Below, piece by piece: positions 1-9,604 of a stretch of DNA of 64,000 nt. Within the stretch, counting starts at the first letter, position 1. Each line of letters opens with the position of its first letter. Source of the DNA: Exophiala sp. HKRS030 (taxonomy: Eukaryota; Ascomycota; Eurotiomycetes; Chaetothyriales; Herpotrichiellaceae); NCBI GenBank assembly GCA_023897205.1, contig JAHWDD010000005.1:3348001-3412000 (forward strand), in the 5' to 3' direction. The position numbers and the translations under genes were made by a program. Under the pieces are notes generated by a model. It had not been told where the DNA came from, did not search any database, and saw nothing but the letters and a program-made list of their open reading frames with translations.

Positions 1-830
1 TCCTCGAGCCGAGAGATCCCCCACTCTCGTCTCTCCACCGTTGCCCTATTCCAGTCTCCAGAAATGGTATAGACGGCCTATTTTTAACCTAACCCTCAAT
101 TTCTATCTCCAAAGAGGACTTCGCTGAGAAGCTTCTCTCTAATCCAAAGGGCCACCGGCGTCTTTTGTGGTCGACCCACCCAATTGTTCATAGTACCACA
201 CCCATGCTCCTGCTCCTGCTCCTGCTCATGGTTACGGGTACTACACCCCAGAAGCCATTCTGATTTATCGTTTCTGGGCCTTTTGCTGTTGCTCCAAACG
301 ACAATCTGCTCACCCTGGGCCTCTAGCAAAGGGCGTGGGCGTAGATGTGGTTTGGTGATTCGGTGACTCTTACCCACCACCAGAATCAGCATTGCATTTC
401 CCTCATTGGTGTGAATAGATCCAGCTCATGCGTCATATTCCCCTTATCCCTGGACCTTATCCTAAACTGAGCCACGGTTTCCAGGCTGAAACTTTGCCAG
501 CACCAATCTACCCATGACTCTCCCATGCAGAATTCATACCAAGTGTGTAACATACTCCTCTTCAGTGCCCCTTGTTCGGGACTTAGTACACTGGGAAGTC
601 ACCGAGTTATTTAGCGCATTGGCTTTTCCAAACCTGCATCGCCCGTGTATGCCTTACGCTTCGCCGACCATACCCGGACCATTGGTCAGATGCTTCATCG
701 ATGCGTTTTCGTCCCAAGTATCCTCCCAAGACTGTGGGTCGATTCTTCTTTAGTATAGCTTCCAATGCCTTGGATGTTCTCCTGATCTTTCCACAAGTTT
801 AAGCGACCTCTCTTCATTTCACACACCACC
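1..830. other. Leading intergenic region
   Basis: No gene could be supported here. A short imperfect GCTCCT-type hexamer repeat lies at about 205-226. The last few hundred bases are presumably the promoter and 5' leader of the zinc-cluster gene that starts at 831. Short open frames on both strands look random in composition and have no recognisable domain. Confidence 0.5.
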
Positions 831-2260
831 ATGACTTTGGACGACGCGCCTTACGATTCAATATTCGACGACGGATCAGATTTGAGTTCTTTGGGTGTAT
901 GGGATTTTGATCCAATATCTGAAATCAACACTACCAGCGATACTCCTGGAAGTCGTCGTAGTAACAGCAGCAGCCATGGCTCGAATACTGGTAATCGACA
1001 GAAAACTCGCACCCTCGCGCCCAACCTCACTCGTAGATCTCATAAGAAATCTCGAGGAGGTTGCTACAGTTGCAAGACACGCAAGATCAAATGCGGCGAG
1101 CAGAAACCGGCCTGTGGAAGCTGTCTCATGAAAGCCATTACTTGTGTCTACCCTCCAACTGAACAGCCCTCACGAAAATCTAATCTCCCTTGATTCGACG
1201 CACTCCTCATCACACACCCTCGATCCAAGGAGCCAATTTCACTTTACTGGATATGCGATTCTTTCATCATTTCTTGACCATTGCTTATCCTCATCTTCCC
1301 GTCGATAACGATCACGTCTGGGTTAATGAGATTCCACAATTCGCAGAACAGCATGAATATCTAATGCATGCAATTCTTTCTTTAGGCGCTTCTCACCTAT
1401 CGAGATTGACAGGAGTCGACTATCGGCGCGAATCACTAACCCATCGCGGTCATGCAATCAATGGTCTGAATCAAGCTTTATCCCAAACTCAACGCGCTTA
1501 TGGCGAAAGCGATGCTATGCTTGCATCTTGTTACGCGCTTACCTTTCAGGCTTCATACATGGGCGATGGACTTGCCGACTTCATCACCATGATACGTGGT
1601 TGTGCACTCACAACAGAAAAGATCCAACAAGACAACTCACCTACAGCATTCAATCTACAACCAGATTGGCATTTCAAATTCATGGCTCCACGACTCGCAC
1701 ATCTCCCTGCCGTTGATCCTATCCTCCTCGAGGACGCTTACAACGCACTCCAAAACCTCCAACCTTATGTTTCAGGCGATACAGAAATCGACTTCCACGA
1801 CGCCTTGCTTGACGTGATTATCTCTCTCCAGGCCTCATCAGCATCGGGATATTTGCAATTCGTCGGTGTGTACGCAGTGTGGTACGAGCTCTGCCACGAC
1901 GCATTCAAAACATTTCTCGACCCCAACAACCTCATCGCTCAACTTTTACTCGCCTACTTTGTCGGTGTCCAACTATTAATGGTCCCACTGGCAGCCTCCG
2001 AATGGCCCAACCGCGCAGACGTAACACGCGTCAGAGTCCTCTACGGCACAATCGAGTGGGCCGAGGGGATTTTCGAAAGACTAGAGGCCAATGCAGGAGA
2101 AGAGATCAAGCAGCACCTCACTTGGCCCAAGAGTATCGTGCAAACAGTCATTGCCGAGATCAACGGCGACATGTTGTCAGTGCCACCGGTTCTGCAATTG
2201 CATCTAGCAAATCCTGAGATTGCTCCGCAAACCACCATGCTCACCGGCGACATCAGATAG
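831..2260 (+). CDS. Zn2Cys6 transcription factor (apparent frameshift near residue 120)
   Basis: Likely nuclear DNA-binding regulator. The N-terminus is acidic and serine-rich. A complete binuclear zinc cluster with spacing CX2CX6CX6CX2CX6C sits at about residues 78-105 and is preceded by a basic stretch (RRSHKKSRGG). The following region, starting near GANFTLLDMRFFHHFL, resembles the ligand/middle region of Upc2/sterol-regulator-like fungal factors; this is from family memory. The zinc cluster and the middle region are in different frames, meeting at 1184-1193 where no GT-AG intron fits. One additional C in the CCC run at 1187-1189 joins them into one protein of about 476 residues. The start at 831 is the first ATG upstream of the zinc cluster. 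The target genes are unknown. It could be a pseudogene, but eight other genes here show the same one-base defect. Confidence 0.8.
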
Positions 2261-2542
2261 CGAGACTGCGGGTTCGAAGAGAATGTCACGCAAAACATGA
2301 AAATGCCCATGTCGATTGGAGACGGTTAAAAAAGAACTCAAGGCGTGGGATGGGAAAGGCGATATACCATGGTAGAAGGGACAGGAAAAGATTCACGACT
2401 TTCACGTTTTATTTTTGGTCCGTTGAGGCGTTTTTGATTTTTCGCTTCTAGCTCTTATTTCGAGAGACACAGAACCGTGTTGTTTCTGAAGACATACCCG
2501 GAGGAATGCGATTTTATTTTTGTTTGCGTTTGCCTCACAGGC

Positions 2543-2566
2543 ACTGACTGACTGACTGACTGACTG
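2543..2566. repeat. ACTG tetranucleotide microsatellite
   Basis: About six tandem copies of ACTG, read directly from the sequence. Confidence 0.9.
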
Positions 2567-2748
2567 GTTGACTTGGGGCAAGAGATGGACAACCCAAAGT
2601 TGCGGGTTAGATTTCACGCCAGATACCTCTCTCTGTCCCTCACTCTCTCCCCTCTCTCCGCTCTTCCTCAACCCGCCAACTGAATGAAAACCCGGCATTC
2701 AATCGTCGTCGTTTTAATTGCTCGTGCGGTTGATAGAGCTGGAATGCC

Positions 2749-2765
2749 ATGTATGTATGTATGTA
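2749..2765. repeat. ATGT tetranucleotide microsatellite
   Basis: About four tandem copies of ATGT. Confidence 0.85.
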
Positions 2766-2956
2766 CTTAATGAATGAGTCAAATGAATGTAAAATGATGA
2801 TATACTGATATAAAGGTTTTTCATGGTTTCACTAAAAAAAAGTAGGAGTAGTAGGATGTCATACAGAGTAACACTTTGCGGACGTGCCCTTCGGGTTGGC
2901 TTTAGCCCGTGGAACCTCCATACTACCTCCTCCTCTTCTTCGTCTTCATTTTTCAT

Positions 2957-2985
2957 CTTCGTCTTCGTCTTCGTCTTCGTCTTCG
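2957..2985. repeat. CTTCGT hexanucleotide microsatellite
   Basis: Five near-perfect tandem units of CTTCGT, inside a longer CT-rich tract that begins near 2925. Confidence 0.9.
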
Positions 2986-3413
2986 CGATCTACTAGAAGT
3001 CAAGTTTTTCCTCCTATCCATCATCAACCGCACACGCACCGTCGGCCCGTCGCAGGACTGTATTCCTTGTGCATCTACGTCAGCCCATGTAGCTTCCCCG
3101 ACCGTTTCCTGGTCAGTTCTACACAAGTGACATCCTCCTGAATAAGCAAGGAGACACCCCCCCACTTTTTTCTTTTTGAAATCAAAAAAAGTAATGACGA
3201 TGAGCCGCACCCTCTCCTTCGACCAGATTTATTCTCCCGCTTGCTCGTCTGTTCCTCCTCCGCGCGAGGCGAACTAACAGACCGGCCTCTTTGCCCACGG
3301 CGTGTGTCAGTCCAAACCACACCATCTACGGCAATGCCATACCATCATCCATGGCCATGAGGCCGGCGAAGAACGTAAGACACGCATCCGCCGTACGCAT
3401 ACGCATGCTCTTC

Positions 3414-4691
3414 CTACTTACTCTGCACGACACCTCTGCTGGCAGCTCGACCAGTTTTACTCTCCCGCTTGCTCGTCGTGCCGACGAGAGGGATATCACC
3501 GGTGACACCGACACCGACGCCGACGCCTTCTATATTATCCTGCTGGCTGTGCAGTTGGCGATGTCCTCGATGTTGTGGCTGCAACAGCTTGACCGGATGG
3601 AACCAGCCGAGCACGGCGATGGCAATCCACATGGGCACGGCTTCCAGCACGTACAGGCACCATTCGTTCTTGAACGGGTAGCCGTCGATGCCGAGCCCGA
3701 ATTCGACAACGCGGTAGATCGATCGCGTCTGCATCGTGGTGGCGTGGATTTGGTTAGCTTGTGCGTTGTGGTGGAGAGGCGGGTTGTAGAGGGGGAGAGA
3801 GAGGGCCCAGGGAGAGAGAGGAGAGGAAAGGGGATTCGGGAGGGCATGGGCAGAGTCAAAGGGTGTCAGGAGTCAGAAGTGTGAGAAGAGCGTGCTTCGG
3901 GGATGACTCACCTGGACGAACACACTGGCGATCCAAACACCTAGGACGACTTTTTTGATGCGTGGATTGAAGCCTGCACCACGACGAGGACGGTTGTGAC
4001 GATAAGAAGTGGTAGATGACACGCTTGTGGTGATGGTGGTGTTCTTGACTCGGCGCACAAACATGTACAAGACCAGCATGAAGACTGAGAACGTGGCGAG
4101 CTGCAACGCCAACCCAACCAGCAGGACGTTTGTACCCACGGTCTTCAAGTTTCCCTCCCAATTGCCGCTGCTTGCAATGCCCGAACCGGAGCATTGTGTT
4201 AGGAATGAGAAGATGTCGCTGGTGATGAAGACACGGCCGAGCCAGCGCGCAGGGATGCCGAGGAATGACGGCTCAGAAACACCTTCTTTCCCTGTCTCGC
4301 TATCATTATTGTTATTGTTATTGGTTTCGTAGGCATTGTCGTTTGTGCCGAGGCTGGCACGGATCAGTCGTGTCAGAAGGAGGTACAGCGTGGCGCAGAC
4401 AAATATCGGCGAGATGACAATGTAACTGGCCGAGACTGCGTACAAGGGAATGGAGGATTTGCTATTGATCGAGACGACTCGCACTGCCCACCCGGCCGTC
4501 GAAATCAGCGCTGCAACGAATAAAGGGATTGTATATCTGTGTTTTAGAGGTTGTTTGCGCGGGTAGATGATAGAGAGGTGGAAGTGGTAGATGGTGAGGA
4601 TCAGGTAGAGAACAGAGAAGACGATGGCTAGTGGGGTCGATGGATTGTAGAAGTAGAGGTTGAGATCTTCGGTAGATTCGTCTGATGCCAT
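3414..4691 (-). CDS. RTA1-like multi-pass membrane protein
   Basis: Predicted seven-helix membrane protein of the fungal RTA1/RTM1 lipid-translocating-exporter-like family, whose members are linked to resistance to membrane-active compounds. Exon 1 runs 4691-3912 and exon 2 runs 3728-3414. The intron (183 nt) has donor GTGAGT and acceptor GCAG and falls after ..SVFVQ. The join gives TRSIYRVVEFGLG followed by NEWCLYVLEAVPM, the signature C-terminal block of the family. Hydrophobic segments are evident throughout, with a polar Asn-rich loop (about residues 125-140) between them. The product is about 364 residues. I chose the second in-frame ATG (4691, MASDESTED) because it begins just before the first helix; the upstream ATG at 4748 would add 19 residues. 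The substrate cannot be told from sequence. Confidence 0.85.
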
Positions 4692-5638
4692 TGCTGCTGG
4701 TGATTGACAACACTTCGGGTTGAGGTCAGTTCGTAGCGAGGGTCTCAATAGGGTGGCTTTAGTTAGTGGAAGTTTGACTTGGTGAGCAATCCAACGCTAT
4801 CAAAAAACGTCGATATGCACGAAAGAACCCTTTGCAACAAGTCGGATATTCTGAACAAGATGCACTGGCAAGGGGCTCACGAGAAATTGGGTATCGACTT
4901 CTCGACAAATAGAAGCGGAGGGTATCGAAGCGAATTCGTCTGAAAATCAATCTGTGTGAACAGCAGTCATCGAATACCGCAATGCGCAGGATTATATATA
5001 CATGAAAGCTCAAAAAATAGAGAGCCCATTCGACAAACCTTGAAACACCTACAGACTTGATCGATTGCTGCGTTCTGCGTCGGCACCTGAAGCATCGAAG
5101 AGATGAAAATACCTTGTTGATGTATGTGATATCAAAATTGCTAGGATGAATCAGGTAATTGGGCGTATTCGGATTCCGGCTCAATCAACGTCAAAGGACA
5201 AACCTGGGACAGGTCCATCAATTGGTCCAATCATTCTTCAAAATCGCACACTTGATCATCCAGTATGGGGTCAGAGGGTATTCATTGAAAAGTCCCATCT
5301 TGGCGCCCCTGTCTGCTCAGAAAGTCCAATCCCTGGTTAGTACTGGCAAGTTAGTGAACCCGGATACGGAGTCGTGTGGGCTAGGTTTGACGCGAGAATG
5401 GTCCGTTGCAGAGCCAGGCAGCACAAATAAAGGAGGGCTGTGGAGACAGAAGGCAGTCTGCCTTGCTGAACTTCGCCATGGCCGATGTGTTCTTGCTGTA
5501 TATCTGGAGAGATGTGGAGTTATCGCTTAATAGAAAGAGAGAAAATGCAGATGGAATGATGATCCAAGAACGGATACAAATGCGAAGGCTGGACCGTTGA
5601 TTTACCTCGAATAGGGCTAATCTCGTATTGCCGACGAA

Positions 5639-6019
5639 TCAGCTATGACCATCATGGAAGACAGGAAAGGAAATGGAGTTGGCTCGTCTACACAGCCAAT
5701 CCGAGATGTCTCCCTCAGCCTTGAGGCAATGGGCTTTGGAATCAACGTCGAGAAGCAAATTGATGCTATTGACTGAAGTGCATTCCAGCATGGCAGTGCT
5801 GCTTGCTCTGTCGATCTCCTGACACCAGATCGGGGGTCCGAAGCTAAAAGAATGCTGTTGCCTTGAAGATTGAAAGAGGCTCGCTGTCGCCGGTTGGTAA
5901 TAGCAAAGCCACTCGCTTTGCGCAACTCACCAAATGTGAAACGCTGTGTGCCAATGCATGCTGTCTCCTAGGTTTGATGCTATGCAGTGGTGTGAGAGAG
6001 GTAAGGACTCACGAACCAT
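5639..6019 (-). CDS. Possible small three-exon gene, unknown function
   Basis: Speculative model. The start at 6019 has context ACCATGG. Exons are 6019-6013, 5967-5931 and 5861-5639, with donors GTGAGT and GTGAGT and acceptors CTAG and CAAG. The three exons stay in one frame and end at a TGA, giving about 88 residues. I recognise no domain; the product has several Cys and Trp residues. Three CACGTG boxes lie about 100-140 bp upstream of the start, where a promoter would be. The model could equally be a chance combination of splice-like sites, or part of a longer gene extending toward 4780. Confidence 0.22.
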
Positions 6020-6116
6020 GGTAAAGGGATGCCGGTTCGTGCAAAGAGGATCTGATCACAAGTGGAACGATTGTGCCGTATTCGGATTGCTTCTGGCACC
6101 TTGGCATTAGTCTGGT

Positions 6117-6157
6117 CACGTGAGATCAAATACCACGTGAGCAAGTCAGAGCACGTG
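6117..6157. promoter_or_regulatory. Cluster of three CACGTG E-box motifs
   Basis: CACGTG occurs at 6117-6122, 6134-6139 and 6152-6157, spaced 17-18 nt apart. Palindromic CACGTG is the core bound by bHLH factors such as Cbf1-type proteins. The nearest well-supported gene on either side (stop codon at 6319) ends here rather than starts, so the promoter target is unclear. Confidence 0.5.
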
Positions 6158-6318
6158 AACCTGAGTGACAGATTGGGAAATAAAGAATGAGATGATGTTC
6201 ATGGCGAGAAGTTGCCTTTGTATTATTCGTTCATAACATCATAAATTCTAGTATACATAAACGGTGACGACAAGGTCGACAGACCATTTCGAAACCTCTG
6301 AGAAGATTTGTATTCCTT

Positions 6319-7187
6319 TCAACCATAAACCAAGGCTCTCACCTCGATGCTTTCTCGGCCTCTTGCACCCTCTGGAGTCCGAGGGTCAACGAAGGCTGTG
6401 TGGGGTACGCGCTGCCCGACACCGTCCTTGGTATCGTAACACTTGAGGAACAAGCTCTCGTCGTTCTTCATTCCTGAGAGGTAGTAGAATTGCTGACCTT
6501 TGTTAAATCTGACACCAGCAGTCTCACCGGTTCGATGAGGATATCTGTGTTCTACCGGGACCAAATCATTATCCTCTACAGACTCTGCAGAGGCAAATCC
6601 GAGGGGATGGGCTTGTACAGGTCCATTGAGAGGCCTCCAGACGTTAATGATACGATATCTGCCCTTGAGCAATTCGTCGGCATCTTCTGGGTTGTGTAGC
6701 TTGACACGCCACTCGGTGGATCGGGCAGTTTGATCGACGTGGACTCTGGTCACGGGAGCTCGAGGAGCATCAGGGTTGGAGCGCCGGATTGTGTGATCGA
6801 AAATGGTGACTTTGTGAGCGCCACGGACATTGTCGAGGAGTAACTTCTCGACTTCGGGATAGTATACTTTCTTGATGTGTTCGTCATCAGTGAACTCTGT
6901 CTCTTCTGACGAAACGCCTTGGACGACCTCAAAGGCGTCCTTGTCCAAGTAATAGTCCTTCTCATGGCCGCGGATATCGTTTATCTGCACTTGTTGTTCG
7001 TGGACGCCAAAGTTACGCTGAGGATGACCTTCTGGCTGCGGCTCGACATAGTTAAACGGTCTGGCTCCATCCGCAGGATCTTGGAAGAAGTTGAGAGTGG
7101 TTGTCACGGGACCTCGGGGATGTACGATGAATCGTGCGCACCCGAGAGGACTGTGGTGGTGGCGGTTTGAGTCGTGGTAGTCGACAT
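6319..7187 (-). CDS. AsaB/CmcJ-type (GA4 desaturase-like) oxidoreductase, N-terminal frameshift
   Basis: Member of the fungal family annotated as GA4 desaturase-like, AsaB or CmcJ-like, often found in secondary-metabolite loci and related to iron/2-oxoglutarate-type hydroxylases. Visible family features are the opening VTTTLNFFQDP, a central KVTIFDHTIRRS block with the family His, the HVDQTA block, a GRYRIINVWRPLNGPVQ block and the C-terminal HTAFVDPRTPEGARGRESIEVRALV. The best start is the ATG at 7187 (MSTTTTQTATTT), but that frame stops at 7104-7106. One extra base, probably in the GGG run at 7108-7110, joins it to the main frame and gives about 289 residues, normal for the family. No intron of workable size fits. 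The reaction is unknown. No biosynthetic partners are adjacent. Confidence 0.8.
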
Positions 7188-8041
7188 TGTTGAATCCAAG
7201 TGGGACGTGAGTCAGGTTGAGGTTGGAAGTGATGAGATGGGATGGAGAATGAGTGCGAGAAGGTTGTGAAGAAACGAGGATGTGATGATGAAGTTGATAT
7301 TGCAGGCGATAGTCGATATTTAATGTCCGGAGGAGAGGCGTCAGAGACCTCCAAAAGACCTGAGCACGCAATTGGAGCACCGAGGAATCGTGGGGAAAGA
7401 CTCGAGAGTTGTACGAAGTGGTTGATGAGTGATGAGCGTATTAGAAATCCAGACAGATCAACGTCATATTATGGACCGCTGAGCCGAGGGACATTGTGTC
7501 TTGGACCTCATTGACTTTGGGCGTATCCAATAGGTGAAAGGGAGGCCGTGGAGGCCGTGGGAGGCCCAAGCGTAAAGGCTCTCGGGCTGATGATTAATGG
7601 TTGGGACCATTTTAGGGGGAGCGTATGGCTGTCTTTCTTCTAGGCAGTTCAGGCCAATTCACAGGCCTTGGTCCCTGTCTAGGTGCCTGTAGGTGCCTGT
7701 AGGCGCCTGTGGTCCCTCTCGGGGTGCCTGTAGTTAGTGCCTCTGTTTTACTTCTCCGACTGTCCGGTTTGTCGAGCTTCGCAACCTTCCCCGCATGCAG
7801 ATTTGCACCAATCACATGAGCGGAACAGGCACTCAAGGATCTGACGAGTTTGTTTCCAAAGGCAAAATAAAGCCCCAGAACCACTTCTCGTGCCATCAGC
7901 AGTCCTGCAGCAGTCGAAAGGCGCGATTACTACATGCTGGTAGGTTGCAGCATTTTGTAATCAATACAACCAATAGGCGACTTTCTGATCTGGGCCTATT
8001 GTGGTAGTACATCCGTTGTTTAGATCAAGTCTCTCTTTCTT
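7188..8041. other. Intergenic region with short tandem repeats
   Basis: Contains a short degenerate repeat of AGGTGCCTGT/AGGCGCCTGT units at about 7680-7735 and a small GGCCGTGGGAGG repeat near 7545-7565. It holds the promoter of the gene starting at 7187 and the 3' flank of the cyclin gene. No gene is supported. Confidence 0.45.
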
Positions 8042-9604
8042 TCACAATTCACCCTCTTCACTGCCGTAATCGACCTTCTCAGCATCATCAATGTCATCCA
8101 CTCCATTTCCAATGCTTTGCTGTCGTTGCGCAACTGGCCTGGACTCCTCTGAAGCAGTGGCTGGCGGCACTCGGCTAGGTAATCGCGCAAATTCACGCTG
8201 CGAATTGTGGTCATACTGTCCATTGCGAACATCATCAGACCGATCTGGTGGCAGTGCTTGATTGTGCTGTCCATTGTTATGTGTAGATTGAGCTCCATGC
8301 CAGTCTGGTAGCGCCGACGCATTTCTCTGTGAACCATCACCAAATTGAGATTGTTGACTGGATGGCCGTCGTGATAGAGGTGGAGGGGGAACCCTGCTGG
8401 ATGGAGCTGAAGCATTGACAATGGCGTCTATCCTTCTCTGTACATCATCGGCAGACACTGAGGAGTCCTTGTTCGACGGTTCACGTTCATCTCCTTGCCG
8501 CCTTCTTGTGGCTTGGTCAGAGTGCCTGTCATATTCCTCTCGGGAGTCTCGGCGTTGTCGCTTCGGAGAGGGCTGCGTTTGGCCATCCCCAAATGGTCTT
8601 GCCACGACGCTTGACCCCCATTCTGGTTGATCATCTGCATGTTCTCTGTCTCTTTTTAGACTCTGACTATCGCTTCTCGTGCTCACTGCGGGTGAACGAT
8701 CGGGCTGCGGTGTCATGTCTTGTCTAGTTCGTTCAAAGAAGGAGACATCGTCGTCCTTGGTATAAGCATCCTTCTGGCCCTGCCGCGGAAGAGAAGGGTT
8801 TTCATAGACCTCTGCTAAAAGATTGCAGCCTCGTTGAATGTCTTTGATCTCGAGGTCCAATTGTTCCCACCAAGCCCTTCCCTGCTCATCGTCAGGCAAT
8901 GTAACACCAGCCAACTTGATTCCCATGTAGAGTGCACTTCCGGCGATCGCGCGTGGACCCATTTGTAAACATAGGGTTGTGATGAGAGAATCATTCAGAA
9001 AGGCCCAGGAAGCGTTCCGCAGTTGCTTGTTTTCCTGAACGCCATAGTGACGCAAAAAGTCGAGTAAGATTCGGTAGGGTTGCTCCAGCTGGAGGTCAAA
9101 GCAGAGCGACTCGAGAAGAAGGTCCTCGTTGTGTAGAATTGTATCCCTCCATTTCCAAAACTCTTTGTCTTGTTCGTCCACGACAAGGTTGGGACTTTTT
9201 TGGGCTACTCTGCAGCAAGCAACCACTAGTTCTCTCATCTTACGGTAATTTTCCTCAACCTTTGTGGCAAGAAACAGGGCAGTGGCTGCCACCGAGTAAT
9301 GATGGAGACCAGGCTTGTTATTGTGAGCCATGGCGTGGCGCATAAAAAATCGATGGAGATATACCGAAGCCGTGCACAGAGTCAGCTGAGGGAGTTTCAA
9401 CATGATGCCGACCTGAGTGATGAAATTAACACCTTTCTGTCGGTTTGCCAACTCTTGTGCAACGGGTAAGCCCTCTAGAATGCTTGGAGATCGAAGAAGT
9501 TCTTCCGGGGTGAACAGCCATTGCGACTGGTTGCGCTCGAAGCCTGTTCTTGACGAGAACGAGGGCGACCTGTCGTTGTGAGAGCGGCCACGAAAAGCAG
9601 GCAT
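8042..9604 (-). CDS. Cyclin T/Pch1-type cyclin (P-TEFb-like CDK partner)
   Basis: Single-exon gene for a 520-residue transcription-type cyclin. Residue 29 starts WLFTPEELLRSPS, the usual N-terminal helix of cyclin T/K/Pch1 proteins. The first cyclin fold spans about residues 45-180, with LPQLTLCTASVYLHRFF and the diagnostic ATKVEENYRKMREL. A second fold follows at about 190-275 and includes WAFLNDSLITTLCLQMGPRAIAGSALY. The remaining C-terminal half is Ser/Arg/Gln-rich and probably disordered, ending in acidic DYGSEEGEL. By family it should activate a Cdk9-like kinase that phosphorylates the RNA polymerase II C-terminal domain in the nucleus. No frameshift or intron is needed. The alternative, a cyclin C or Ctk2 homologue, fits the N-terminal motif less well. 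Confidence 0.88.
   Translation of the reverse strand: MPAFRGRSHNDRSPSFSSRTGFERNQSQWLFTPEELLRSPSILEGLPVAQELANRQKGVNFITQVGIMLKLPQLTLCTASVYLHRFFMRHAMAHNNKPGLHHYSVAATALFLATKVEENYRKMRELVVACCRVAQKSPNLVVDEQDKEFWKWRDTILHNEDLLLESLCFDLQLEQPYRILLDFLRHYGVQENKQLRNASWAFLNDSLITTLCLQMGPRAIAGSALYMGIKLAGVTLPDDEQGRAWWEQLDLEIKDIQRGCNLLAEVYENPSLPRQGQKDAYTKDDDVSFFERTRQDMTPQPDRSPAVSTRSDSQSLKRDREHADDQPEWGSSVVARPFGDGQTQPSPKRQRRDSREEYDRHSDQATRRRQGDEREPSNKDSSVSADDVQRRIDAIVNASAPSSRVPPPPLSRRPSSQQSQFGDGSQRNASALPDWHGAQSTHNNGQHNQALPPDRSDDVRNGQYDHNSQREFARLPSRVPPATASEESRPVAQRQQSIGNGVDDIDDAEKVDYGSEEGEL

Larger units (their letters stand above)
2261..3413. other. Intergenic region rich in simple repeats
   Basis: This 1.15 kb stretch holds three microsatellites (listed separately), an A-rich tract near 2833 and pyrimidine-rich segments. 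It contains the 3' ends of the flanking genes. No convincing gene was seen; open frames overlapping the repeats translate to low-complexity Ser/Arg runs. Confidence 0.5.
4692..6318. other. Intergenic region, possibly holding an unresolved spliced gene
   Basis: This 1.6 kb interval has no long open frame with a recognisable domain. On the minus strand there are several good splice-like signals and an ACCATGG start context at about 6017-6020, next to a cluster of three CACGTG boxes. A candidate small gene is listed separately. Further minus-strand donor and acceptor pairs at about 5055-5210 could belong to it or to another short gene. Confidence 0.4.

Noticed and set aside
81..100. Telomere-like AACCTAACCCT near the window start
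   Set aside because: Only one imperfect unit, no tandem array.
2953..3210. Arg-rich or Ser-rich small proteins over the CTTCGT repeat
   Set aside because: They are translations of a microsatellite in several frames.
7104..7187. A 29-nt intron in the AsaB-like gene joining the start to the main frame
   Set aside because: GT and AG are present and the frame would fit, but 29 nt is too short for a fungal spliceosomal intron. A missing base is more likely.
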